Source of the DNA: Ectothiorhodospiraceae bacterium
GTDB taxonomy: Bacteria; Pseudomonadota; Gammaproteobacteria; Nitrococcales; Aquisalimonadaceae
Direction of reading: 5' to 3'
NCBI GenBank assembly: GCA_020831885.1
Contig: JAFIFU010000009.1
Coordinates: 44,850 to 108,849 of the forward strand
Length of the DNA: 64,000 nt
This document shows, in pieces, positions 1 through 8,106 of this stretch. Positions within the stretch are counted from its first letter, which is position 1. Each line of letters begins with the position of its first letter. The notes beneath the pieces are model-generated. The model did not search any database. It was given only the letters and a program-made list of their open reading frames with translations, and was not told the origin of the DNA. Made by a program: the position numbers and the translations under genes.

Positions 1-1
1 G

Positions 2-661
2 ATGAACGGAATACACGACATGGGCGGCATGCACGGCTTCGGCCCCGTTCCCATCGAGGAGAACGAGCCCCTGTTCCATGCCGACTGGGAGGCCCGCGCC
101 ATGGCCCTGACCGTGGTCATGGCCTCGTGGAAGCGCTGGAACATCGACGCCAGCCGCTACGCCCGGGAGCGCATCCCACCCCGCGAATACCTGAACAGCA
201 CCTACTACGAGCGTTGGATCCATGCCCTGACCGACCAGATGCTGGAGGCCGGCCTGATCACCGAGCAGGAGCTCCGCACCGGTGAACCCGTCGGCGGCCC
301 ACCCAATGGAAAGGCGCCGCTGGATCCGGACGGCGCACGGGCCATGCTGCGCCGGGGCGGTCCCTCCCGGCGCCAGGTGGACGCCCCACCCAGGTTCCGG
401 CCCGGCGATGCAGTCCGGACCGGCAACCGGCACCCGGAACACCACACCCGCCTGCCCCGCTACGCCCGGGGCAAGCTCGGCGAAGTCGTCCTGCATCACG
501 GGGCCCACGTGCTTCCGGACACCAATGCGATTTTCCAGGGGGAGCAACCGGAACACCTGTATGCGGTGCGCTTCGCCGCGCGGGAGCTGTGGGGGCCGGA
601 TGCCTCGCCCCGGGACACGGTGACCCTGGACTTATGGGAGAGTTACCTTGAGGCCCGCTGA
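2..661 (+). CDS. nthB: nitrile hydratase beta subunit
   Basis: Structural beta subunit of nitrile hydratase, which hydrates nitriles to amides in the cytoplasm with a Co or Fe centre held by the alpha subunit. The 219-residue protein starts with the family's typical N-terminus (MNGIHDMGGMHGFGPV) and keeps the YLNSTYYERW helix and the C-terminal SH3-like barrel (LPDTNAIFQG, LYAVRF, ELWG). It therefore looks complete although it begins at base 2. The alpha subunit would be expected just left of the window. The activator gene overlaps its 3' end by 14 nt. The metal type cannot be told from beta alone. Confidence 0.95.
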   Translation: MNGIHDMGGMHGFGPVPIEENEPLFHADWEARAMALTVVMASWKRWNIDASRYARERIPPREYLNSTYYERWIHALTDQMLEAGLITEQELRTGEPVGGPPNGKAPLDPDGARAMLRRGGPSRRQVDAPPRFRPGDAVRTGNRHPEHHTRLPRYARGKLGEVVLHHGAHVLPDTNAIFQGEQPEHLYAVRFAARELWGPDASPRDTVTLDLWESYLEAR

Positions 662-989
662 ACAGGATGCCACACCGCCATTCACCGCCCCTTGGCAGGC
701 ACAGGCCTTTGCCATGACGGTCCATCTGAACGAACGCGGATTGTTCACGTGGAGCGAATGGGGCGAGGTTTTCTCGGAACACCGCCGGCGCTCAGCTGAT
801 GCCGGCATCGCCGATGGGCAGGATCAATACTATCTGGACTGGCTTGCTGCGCTGGAGGAACTCCTGATCCGAAAGGGTCGGGCATCGGCGGACAGCCTGC
901 GGACCCTGAAGCAGGCATGGATCGAGGCTTACCAACGCACGCCCCACGGCAAACCGGTACGGCTGGAAGCCACAGCAGCGGGCGACTGA
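648..989 (+). CDS. nitrile hydratase accessory (activator/metal-insertion) protein
   Basis: A 113-residue homologue of the small P14K/NhlE-type proteins that help load metal into the nitrile hydratase alpha subunit. These proteins resemble the beta-subunit N-terminus; here FTAPWQAQAFAMTVHLNERG and FTWSEWGEVFSEH are visible. The start is a TTG at 648 with GGGAG 7 nt upstream, inside the end of nthB, so translation is probably coupled. It is the last gene of the operon; the next gene is convergent. The family call is firm; that it acts by metal transfer is taken from the family. Confidence 0.85.
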   Translation: MRPAEQDATPPFTAPWQAQAFAMTVHLNERGLFTWSEWGEVFSEHRRRSADAGIADGQDQYYLDWLAALEELLIRKGRASADSLRTLKQAWIEAYQRTPHGKPVRLEATAAGD

Positions 990-1008
990 ATCCGGCCGTC
1001 AAGCGCCT

Positions 1009-1704
1009 TCAGGCCGCCGCCCGCATCACCACCAGGGACACGGTATTCAGCGCCCCATGGGCGATGATCAGCGGCCAGAGCCTGCCCCAGTGAAGGGCCA
1101 GGCGGGCGAACACCACGCCGATCAGTGCGGTCTGCACCACCCCCGCCCATCCCTGGTAGGCATGCCCCAGGCCGAACAGCAGCGAGGACACCAGCACCGG
1201 ACCCCAGACCCCACCCATGAGCCGCCGGCAACGGGAAAGCAGGAAACCGCGGGCCAGAACCTCTTCGTAGAAACCGGTGAACAGCATGGCCAGCGCGATG
1301 ACCACTAGCGAGACATCCGCCGTCAGCGACATGGCAACCCCGAAAAGGCGTTCCTGGTGCCCTTCCACAACCTCCGGAAACAGCAACAGGATCAGCGACA
1401 TGAAGCTGATATTCACCAGATAGACCAACACCAGCGCCAGCGCTGCGCGAAGCAGATCCGCAGGAACGGGAAGACTCAACCCGATACCGGTCCAGCCGTC
1501 GCCGCGACGGGACAGGAGAATACGCAGACCGATCAGGATGATCACGCCCTGCAGCATGAGCACGGTGAGCAGCGGGAGATCAAAATGACGCATCAGCCCC
1601 GGCGCCAGCACCCCGGCGATCACGCCGGCCCCCAGGGTCAGCGCCACGGCCAGAACGACATCGGACAGCGCCGCCCCGGCACTCAGGTGATCCGGGCGCC
1701 TCAT
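1009..1704 (-). CDS. CPBP family intramembrane glutamic endopeptidase
   Basis: Membrane protein of 231 residues from the CPBP (Abi/Rce1-like) family, which cleaves substrates inside the membrane. The three family motifs are present: EExxxR (E147, E148, R152), FxxxH (F177, H181) and HxxxN (H216, N220), spread over several hydrophobic helices. The substrate is unknown. Its start overlaps the end of the upstream lipid kinase gene by 4 nt (ATGA), so the two are co-transcribed and translationally coupled. Some relatives protect against bacteriocins; nothing nearby supports that here. Confidence 0.85.
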   Translation of the reverse strand: MRRPDHLSAGAALSDVVLAVALTLGAGVIAGVLAPGLMRHFDLPLLTVLMLQGVIILIGLRILLSRRGDGWTGIGLSLPVPADLLRAALALVLVYLVNISFMSLILLLFPEVVEGHQERLFGVAMSLTADVSLVVIALAMLFTGFYEEVLARGFLLSRCRRLMGGVWGPVLVSSLLFGLGHAYQGWAGVVQTALIGVVFARLALHWGRLWPLIIAHGALNTVSLVVMRAAA

Positions 1705-2690
1705 GCCAGCACCTTCACTGCAGCCGGCAACAAGCTCACATCAAAACGTGTTGCCGGATAGGTCTCGCCATCCAGCTCCGCGAGCCAGGCCTGGTCCGCC
1801 AGGCCTTCCACGGAAAGCCGGGTGGCGCGTCGCCATCGTACCGGCCGTGCGCCCAGGTGCAGTCCCAGGTACAGCCGCGGCAGGTGGGGCATGAGACTCC
1901 ATGGCCCCCGGGAACTGGCCAGCAGACAGTCCGCCAGGCCATCATCCACCCGCGCCCCGGGCGAGATACGCAATCCCCCCGCGGCCCCCGCGCCCGTGGG
2001 GCCCCCCCCCCACCACCCCCGCCCCACACCCCCCCCCCCCCGGGCCTGTCCCCCCCCCCCCGGGGCGAACCGATGCCCATTGGCCGCCACCACCAACCAG
2101 ACCGGCCCGTGGAACCACGGCTCCCCATCCAGTGACACCGATAGCTCACGGGGGCTAGAACGCAGCAGCTGGCGGATAGCGGCCTCCAGATAGCTCCCGG
2201 CCCATCGGCGGGTCTGCTGATTGACGCGGTGCGCCACCTCGGCGGACAGGCCTAGCGAGGCCACATTGGCGGCATGGCGGACCCGGGCACCGAGATCCAC
2301 CCGGAGCAGGTCCATGGGGCGCGGTGGCGCCTTGAGCAGATGCCGGATCGCGGCGTCAGGGCGTCGCGGAATCCCCAGGGCACGCGCCAGATCCGAGCCC
2401 GTTCCCAGGGGCAACAGGCCCAGTTCCACATCCGCCGCCAGATCCCGCCGCATGACTTCGTTGACCAGGTGGTGAAAGGTACCGTCACCACCCACGGCAA
2501 CGATGCGCCGCGTGCCCTGCCCAACCAGCCGGTCCATGGCGGCCGACGCCTCCGCCGGGGTTTCAGCGGCGATGAGTTCCCCCGGCAGACGCCGCACCGC
2601 GGGACAACGATCCCAGAAACGGCCGGCACTTCCGGATCCGGCCCGGCGGTTCAGCAGCAATACGGTCTCGGCGGCAGCAGGCACTGTCAT
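1701..2690 (-). CDS. diacylglycerol kinase family lipid kinase (with anomalous Gly-rich insert)
   Basis: YegS/DgkB-type lipid kinase: GGDGT nucleotide-binding motif at residues 67-71, LPLGTGSDLAR at about 93-103, and the C-terminal beta-sandwich sequence RISPGARVDDGLADC. Relatives run directly from NGxxFxGG into the RISPGAR region. Here about 28 residues (roughly 210-237), almost all Gly, Ala, Arg and Trp, interrupt it. They are encoded by long C-runs at 1977-2063 of the plus strand. The reading frame survives, but the insert looks like a sequencing or assembly artefact rather than protein. Substrate lipid unknown. Confidence 0.85.
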   Translation of the reverse strand: MTVPAAAETVLLLNRRAGSGSAGRFWDRCPAVRRLPGELIAAETPAEASAAMDRLVGQGTRRIVAVGGDGTFHHLVNEVMRRDLAADVELGLLPLGTGSDLARALGIPRRPDAAIRHLLKAPPRPMDLLRVDLGARVRHAANVASLGLSAEVAHRVNQQTRRWAGSYLEAAIRQLLRSSPRELSVSLDGEPWFHGPVWLVVAANGHRFAPGGGGQARGGGGVGRGWWGGGPTGAGAAGGLRISPGARVDDGLADCLLASSRGPWSLMPHLPRLYLGLHLGARPVRWRRATRLSVEGLADQAWLAELDGETYPATRFDVSLLPAAVKVLA

Positions 2691-2860
2691 GCCGGCAGTT
2701 TACCCGGCGATTCCACATGGGAGCTACCAGAAAACGGGGCGACGTGGCATGGTATGGCAGCTCATTAGGTCGCTAAGTAAGCCCTGATCGATTCCCTGAT
2801 TGTCATGGCCTGCCCGGCGCCCTGACATGGCCCGGTAACGGAAAGAGGATCTCCGTCAAC

Positions 2861-4117
2861 GTGACCGCGCAGTCCCCAGGACGATGGTATTTCGGCTGGA
2901 ATATCGTCGCCGCCGCCACCCTGATCACACTCCTGACCGTGGGCATGCGGATGGGTATCGGCCCGTTTTTCATTCCCATGGCGGAAGACCTGGGAATGAG
3001 CCGCAGCCTGCTGGCCGGGATCGTGGCCATCGGCATGCTCTGTTACGGTCTGGGCATGCCCGTGGCGGGACATCTGGTGGGCACCCTTGGCACCCGGTTC
3101 GTCCTCCTGCTGGGTACGGTCATCGTCGTGGTGTCCATTCTCTGGACGGTCACCGCGCGTCATCCCTTCAGCTTCTTCCTGGCCTACGGCGTGCTCATGT
3201 CGCTGGGTTTCTCATTCACCAGCCCGGTGGCCCTGACGCCGGTTATCAGCCGCTGGTTCACACGGCGGCGGGGAACGGCTCTGTTCTTCCTGTCCACCGG
3301 ATCCATGGCGGGTATCGCCCTTCTCACCCCCGCCCTCACCTGGTTTATCCAGCAGGTGGGCTGGCAGAACACACTGCTGGGGTTCTCGGCCCTGTTCCTG
3401 ATGCTGATGCTCCCCGTCACGTTTCTGGTGATCCGGGATCAGGCACCGGCCAGTACCGATCTGCTGCCGGTGGACAGGACAAGGGACGCGACACCCTCCC
3501 CCCCGGCGGGCGACGGTTACGAACTCACCTGGCGCGAGGCCGTGCGCACCCGCCCCTTCTGGCAGGTGGCCATCGGCCTGTTCGCCTGTGGCTACAGCAT
3601 GAATCTGCTGGGCACTCACGGGGTACCCATGCTGGTGGACCACGGCTTCGATCCCCTCACGGCCTCCTACGGTATCGGTCTCATCGGTCTGGTGGCCATT
3701 CCCAGCACACTGATCCTGGGTCAGCTTTCCGACATCCTCCAGCGCAAGAACCTGCTGGCCATGATCTACCTGATCCGAGGTCTCGGCTTTTTCGGCCTGC
3801 TGCTGGCGGCCGTGACCTGGGAGCTGTACCTGGTGGCCGCCATCGGCGGCATCGTCTGGGCCGGAAGCATCGCCCTGTCCTCCGCCATTCTGGCGGATGT
3901 GTACGGTATCCGTATCGTGGGCATTCTGTATGGCTGGACGTACCTGGGTCACCAGATCGGCGCCATGATCAGCTCCTGGCTCGGCGGCTGGGGCTACGAG
4001 GCCTTCGGTACCCACTGGATCGCCTTCGGCGGCTCCGGGCTGATTCTGATCCTGGCGGCTGCCGTCTGCTTCCGCCTGCCCCTGCGTGGTTACGTGCAGC
4101 CACGCCTGGCTGGCTGA
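2861..4117 (+). CDS. MFS transporter, oxalate/formate- or monocarboxylate-type
   Basis: Major facilitator superfamily carrier of 418 residues with about 12 hydrophobic segments. It has the typical cytoplasmic loop RWFTRRRGTA after TM4 and a charged central loop (around residues 195-225). The N-terminal sequence (FGWNIVAAA, then FIPMAEDLGMSR) resembles the oxalate/formate antiporter-like branch. The start is GTG at 2861, preceded by AAAGAGG. It lies 140 nt upstream of an acyl-CoA ligase on the same strand, so the cargo may be a carboxylate that the ligase activates; that link is inference. Confidence 0.85.
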   Translation: MTAQSPGRWYFGWNIVAAATLITLLTVGMRMGIGPFFIPMAEDLGMSRSLLAGIVAIGMLCYGLGMPVAGHLVGTLGTRFVLLLGTVIVVVSILWTVTARHPFSFFLAYGVLMSLGFSFTSPVALTPVISRWFTRRRGTALFFLSTGSMAGIALLTPALTWFIQQVGWQNTLLGFSALFLMLMLPVTFLVIRDQAPASTDLLPVDRTRDATPSPPAGDGYELTWREAVRTRPFWQVAIGLFACGYSMNLLGTHGVPMLVDHGFDPLTASYGIGLIGLVAIPSTLILGQLSDILQRKNLLAMIYLIRGLGFFGLLLAAVTWELYLVAAIGGIVWAGSIALSSAILADVYGIRIVGILYGWTYLGHQIGAMISSWLGGWGYEAFGTHWIAFGGSGLILILAAAVCFRLPLRGYVQPRLAG

Positions 4118-4257
4118 ATCCACCGTGTGGACGGTGGTAATCTGTTTCTGACGCAGGCCGGTTGCCGCGCCTGAGGAGGATGCGGGCGGCGGCCTGATGG
4201 GGATTCCACCCACCACCAACGGCCCGACAACGTATCGGGCCCCGCAGGAGGAGACAG

Positions 4258-5880
4258 ATGGGAGGCATTTTCGATACCGGACTAGACCGAACGGCGGCAA
4301 ACCACGCCCCCCTGACCCCGCTCGGTTTCCTGGAACGGGCGGCTTTCGTCTATCCGGAGCACCCAGCAGTCATCCACGGCCGGGTACGGCGCAACTGGCG
4401 TCAGACCTATGATCGCTGCCGTCAGTTGGCGTCGGCGCTCAATCGGAGCGGCATCGGCAAAGGGGATACGGTGGCGGCCATGCTTCCCAATACTCCCGAG
4501 ATGCTGGAGGCCCATTTCGGTGTCCCCATGGCGGGTGCGGTCCTCAATGCGCTGAACATCCGTCTGGATGCGGACACCATCCGCTTCATGCTCAAGCACG
4601 GTGAGGCCCGGGCGCTGCTGGTGGACCGGGAATTCAGCGGCGTGATCCGGGAGGCGGTGAGCGGCCTGGAGCGACCACCGCTGCTCATCGATGTGAACGA
4701 TCCAGAACTGGGCAGCGATGACGCCGCCAGTGAACTGGACTACGAGGCGTTCATCGCCGGGGGCGATCCGGATTTCCACTGGCAGCCGCCGGCGGACGAA
4801 TGGGACGCCATCGCCCTGAACTACACCTCGGGCACCACCGGCGACCCGAAGGGCGTCGTCTACCATCACCGAGGTGCCTATCTGAACGCGGTCAGCAATC
4901 AGATGGTCTGGGCCATGGGGCATCACCCGGTCTACCTGTGGACCCTCCCCATGTTCCACTGCAACGGCTGGTGTTTTCCGTGGACGATCACCGCCTGCGT
5001 GGGCACCCATGTCTGCCTGCGCAAGGTGGAACCGGTCAAGATCCTGGAGTTGATCCGGGAGCACCAGGTCACCCATTTCTGCGGCGCCCCCATCGTACTG
5101 AACGGCCTGCTGAACGCGCCAGACGAGGCGAAGGCCTGGCTGGATCATCCGGTTCAGGCCATGACCGCGGGGGCGGCCCCGCCGGCAAAGGTCATCGGCG
5201 CGGTGGAGGATATGGGAATCGCCATCACCCACGTCTACGGGCTGACCGAGGTTTACGGTCCGGTGACAGTCTGTGCCTGGCACGGTGAATGGGACCAACT
5301 GCCACTGGAACAGCGGGCCCGGGTCAAGGCCCGGCAGGGGGTCCGCTATCCCATGCTTGAGGGCCTGATGGTGGCCGATCCGGAGACCCTGGAGCCGGTG
5401 CCGGACGACGGCGAAACCATGGGGGAGATCTTCATGCGGGGCAACACCGTCATGAAGGGCTACTTGAAGAACCCGGCGGCCACGGACAAAGCCTTCAAGG
5501 GTGGCTGGTTTCACACCGGCGACCTGGCGGTGCGTCATCCGGACGGTTACGTGGAGATCAAGGACCGGTTGAAGGACATCATCATTTCCGGCGGCGAGAA
5601 CATCTCCACCATCGAGGTTGAGGATGTGCTCTACCGTCATCCGGCGGTGCTGGAAGCCGCGGTGGTGGCCAAACCCGACGAGAAGTGGGGCGAAACGCCC
5701 TGTGCCTTTGTGACCCTGCGCGACGGCCAGGAGGCCACGGAACAGGACATCATCACCTTCTGCCGGGAACACCTGGCCCATTTCAAGGCACCACGCAAGG
5801 TGGTCTTCGGGGAGTTGCCGAAGACATCCACCGGCAAGATCCAGAAGTTCAACCTGCGCGAGCAGGCCAAGCAGCTATAG
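4258..5880 (+). CDS. AMP-dependent acyl-CoA synthetase
   Basis: 540-residue ANL-superfamily ligase that activates a carboxylic acid through an acyl-adenylate to its CoA thioester. Visible motifs are the phosphate loop YTSGTTGDPKG (about residues 189-199), the YGLTE adenine-binding motif, HTGDLAVRHPDGYVEIKDR near the hinge, and the C-terminal STGKIQKF lysine. AGGAGGAG precedes the ATG. It is followed 10 nt later by a crotonase-family gene, so they probably form one pathway. The overall sequence resembles the medium-chain/DmdB-like branch, but the substrate cannot be assigned. Confidence 0.9.
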   Translation: MGGIFDTGLDRTAANHAPLTPLGFLERAAFVYPEHPAVIHGRVRRNWRQTYDRCRQLASALNRSGIGKGDTVAAMLPNTPEMLEAHFGVPMAGAVLNALNIRLDADTIRFMLKHGEARALLVDREFSGVIREAVSGLERPPLLIDVNDPELGSDDAASELDYEAFIAGGDPDFHWQPPADEWDAIALNYTSGTTGDPKGVVYHHRGAYLNAVSNQMVWAMGHHPVYLWTLPMFHCNGWCFPWTITACVGTHVCLRKVEPVKILELIREHQVTHFCGAPIVLNGLLNAPDEAKAWLDHPVQAMTAGAAPPAKVIGAVEDMGIAITHVYGLTEVYGPVTVCAWHGEWDQLPLEQRARVKARQGVRYPMLEGLMVADPETLEPVPDDGETMGEIFMRGNTVMKGYLKNPAATDKAFKGGWFHTGDLAVRHPDGYVEIKDRLKDIIISGGENISTIEVEDVLYRHPAVLEAAVVAKPDEKWGETPCAFVTLRDGQEATEQDIITFCREHLAHFKAPRKVVFGELPKTSTGKIQKFNLREQAKQL

Positions 5881-5890
5881 GGGGAACACC

Positions 5891-6685
5891 ATGAGCTCAA
5901 CCGCATCATCCGCAGCCGGGGCCGAGATCCGCCTGCAGCAGGAGGGCGGCATAGCCCGTGTCACACTGCCGGGCGCCGACCGCTACAATCCGCTGACCGG
6001 AGCGGTCATCGACAGCCTGCACGCCCTGCTCGACGGACTCGCGGAGGACAACACCGTCCGCGTGGTCATCATCGATGCGGAAGGAAAGGCCTTCTGCGCC
6101 GGGCACGATCTCAAGGAGATCCGGGCCTCCGAGGACCCGGATTATCACCGGGATCTGTTCAGCCGCTGCAGCGCTCTGATGCAGCGCATCGTCACCCTGC
6201 CACAGCCGGTCATCGCCCAGGTGCAGGGGATCGCCACAGCCGCGGGCTGCCAGTTGGTGGCCACCTGCGACCTGGCCGTGGCCGGGGAAAGCGCCCGCTT
6301 CGCCACTTCCGGCATCAACCTGGGGCTGTTCTGTGCCACGCCGGCCGTGGCCGTCACCCGCAACGTGGCGGCCAAGCACGCCGCTCATCTGCTGTTCACC
6401 GGTGAGTTCATCGATGCGGCCCGCGCTGAAGCCGTCGGCCTGGTGAACCAGGTGGTGGCGGACCAGGCCCTGCGCCAGGCAACACAGCAACTCGCCGAAA
6501 CCATCGCCGCCAAGCCAGCGGTCTCGATCCGCGCCGGCAAACAGCTCCTGAAGCGGCAAATGGAATGCGGGCTGGGTGAGGCCTATGCCCTGGCCACGGA
6601 GACCATGGCCTGCAACATGGAAACGGAGGCCGCCCGGGAGGGTATCGACGCCTTCATCGAAAAGCGCAAGCCGCGCTGGACCTGA
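5891..6685 (+). CDS. enoyl-CoA hydratase/isomerase family protein (ECHDC3-like)
   Basis: Crotonase-fold protein of 264 residues. The first oxyanion-hole segment (FCAGHDLKEI) and the second (GIATAAGCQLVATCDLA) are present. The segment that normally carries the two catalytic glutamates reads SGINLGLFCATPAVAVTR, without either Glu, as in ECHDC3-type relatives. A classical hydratase reaction is therefore doubtful; hydrolase, isomerase or binding roles are possible. GGGGGAA precedes the ATG. It is co-oriented with, and 10 nt from, the acyl-CoA ligase, so its substrate is probably the CoA ester made by that enzyme. Confidence 0.85.
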   Translation: MSSTASSAAGAEIRLQQEGGIARVTLPGADRYNPLTGAVIDSLHALLDGLAEDNTVRVVIIDAEGKAFCAGHDLKEIRASEDPDYHRDLFSRCSALMQRIVTLPQPVIAQVQGIATAAGCQLVATCDLAVAGESARFATSGINLGLFCATPAVAVTRNVAAKHAAHLLFTGEFIDAARAEAVGLVNQVVADQALRQATQQLAETIAAKPAVSIRAGKQLLKRQMECGLGEAYALATETMACNMETEAAREGIDAFIEKRKPRWT

Positions 6686-6702
6686 GGCCGGCAAACATCG
6701 GC

Positions 6703-7959
6703 TCAGGCCGCTCCGCCCGCCTGGGTGGAGCGGCGGGGCTGGGGCAGCCAGCGCCAGGCACGCTCGAACGGCCCGGCCCCCAGATAGCGCTGCCAGACCA
6801 GGGAAAACGCGATCTGGAACGCCCAGATCAGTACCACCACGCCCATCAGTCCGGCATGGCCCAGTTGGGCGAACAGACCCAGCCCGAAGCCATAGAATAT
6901 GGCGGCGCTGATGAAGGACTGGTTCAGATAATTGGTCATGGCCAGGCGTCCGACCGCGGACAAGGCGAGCCGCAGTCGCGCCAGCACCCCGCTCCTGACC
7001 AGCATCAGCACCAGCGCGATCCAGGCCAGCGCCATGGCCACGCTACCCCAATGGTTGGGAATCCGCCCAAGGAACATGGCATAGCGGAAATCCCAACCCA
7101 CCGCCTCGTTGAACCAGACACCCAGCAAAGCCAGCGGCACCCCCAGCGCCAGTCCCAGCAGCGCCACCGTGGCATAGGCCCGCGTGGACCATCCGCCGGT
7201 CAGGAAACCGGTGCGCAACAACACCATACCCAGCAGCATCAGGGCGGTCATGCGCCAGAAACGGTCGCTGCCGAACATCCAGAGCTGGGCACCCGCGGCG
7301 TGCAGTGCGCGATCACCGAAGGCGGATAACCAACCGTGGGTCAGACGCTCCACCTCTTCCTTGACCACATCGGAACTGGGAGACCAGTACACCGAGATCA
7401 GCTGCTTCAGTTGCTCCGGTGGCAGGATGAACGCCAGCACGGCGCTGGCAAGCATCCACAACACCATCACGGCGGTGAACAGCAGTAGGGCCAGCGCCAG
7501 CAGATCCGCGTTACTCCAGCGGCGCAGCCGGATGATGATCAGACCGCACACGGCGTAGGCCGCCAGGATGTCTCCGGGCCAGATGAGCAGGGCATGCACT
7601 GCGCCGAACACGAAAAGCCAGGCCATGCGACGGCGGAAACGGCGCTCGAACTCACCTGCCCCACCCTGAAAGCGCTGCGCCATAAGCAGGAACCCGGCCC
7701 CGAACAGGATGGTCAGCATGGAAAGGAACTTCTCGTCGGCCACCACGTGGTTAACCATCCACACCAGCCAGTCGAGCATGGGCGGCTCGCCCAGTGCCTT
7801 CGGGTTGGCATAGGCGCTGGACACCAGGCCGAAGGACTGGATGTTCATCAGCAGGATGCCGAGGATGGCGACACCGCGTAGCACGTCCAGCGCCGGAAGC
7901 CTGCCGGCGGTTGTTGCGTCGGTACCGGGCTGTTCCCGGCGGGATGTGCCAACGCTCAT
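6703..7959 (-). CDS. DUF418 domain-containing membrane protein
   Basis: Polytopic membrane protein of about 418 residues of the YeiB/DUF418 family. The N-terminus RLPALDVLRGVAILGILLMN is the family hallmark, and the C-terminal DUF418 part has MTNYLNQSFISAAIFYGFG and EEVERL-type loops. I start it at the ATG at 7959 (MSVGTSRREQ), because the open frame further upstream lacks family features and runs into the divergent dipeptidase gene. The function is unknown; an acyltransferase-like membrane fold or transport role has been suggested for relatives. It is a single gene, convergent with the crotonase gene. Confidence 0.85.
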   Translation of the reverse strand: MSVGTSRREQPGTDATTAGRLPALDVLRGVAILGILLMNIQSFGLVSSAYANPKALGEPPMLDWLVWMVNHVVADEKFLSMLTILFGAGFLLMAQRFQGGAGEFERRFRRRMAWLFVFGAVHALLIWPGDILAAYAVCGLIIIRLRRWSNADLLALALLLFTAVMVLWMLASAVLAFILPPEQLKQLISVYWSPSSDVVKEEVERLTHGWLSAFGDRALHAAGAQLWMFGSDRFWRMTALMLLGMVLLRTGFLTGGWSTRAYATVALLGLALGVPLALLGVWFNEAVGWDFRYAMFLGRIPNHWGSVAMALAWIALVLMLVRSGVLARLRLALSAVGRLAMTNYLNQSFISAAIFYGFGLGLFAQLGHAGLMGVVVLIWAFQIAFSLVWQRYLGAGPFERAWRWLPQPRRSTQAGGAA

Positions 7960-8106
7960 TTCGCACCCCCGGTCCGATACACGGGGTGACGGGAACACGA
8001 CGGTCCGTGTCCATGTCGGGACGGTAAGGGCATCCGGAAAGTGTGCCAAGCTCCGCAATGGAAGTCGAACCGGAGATGACGGGCGGAACACCGAGCGGGA
8101 GGACAG

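Noticed and set aside
4258..6685. DmdB/DmdD-type DMSP demethylation genes
   Set aside because: The ligase resembles that branch, but the crotonase partner lacks the DmdD catalytic pattern and no dmdA or dmdC is present.
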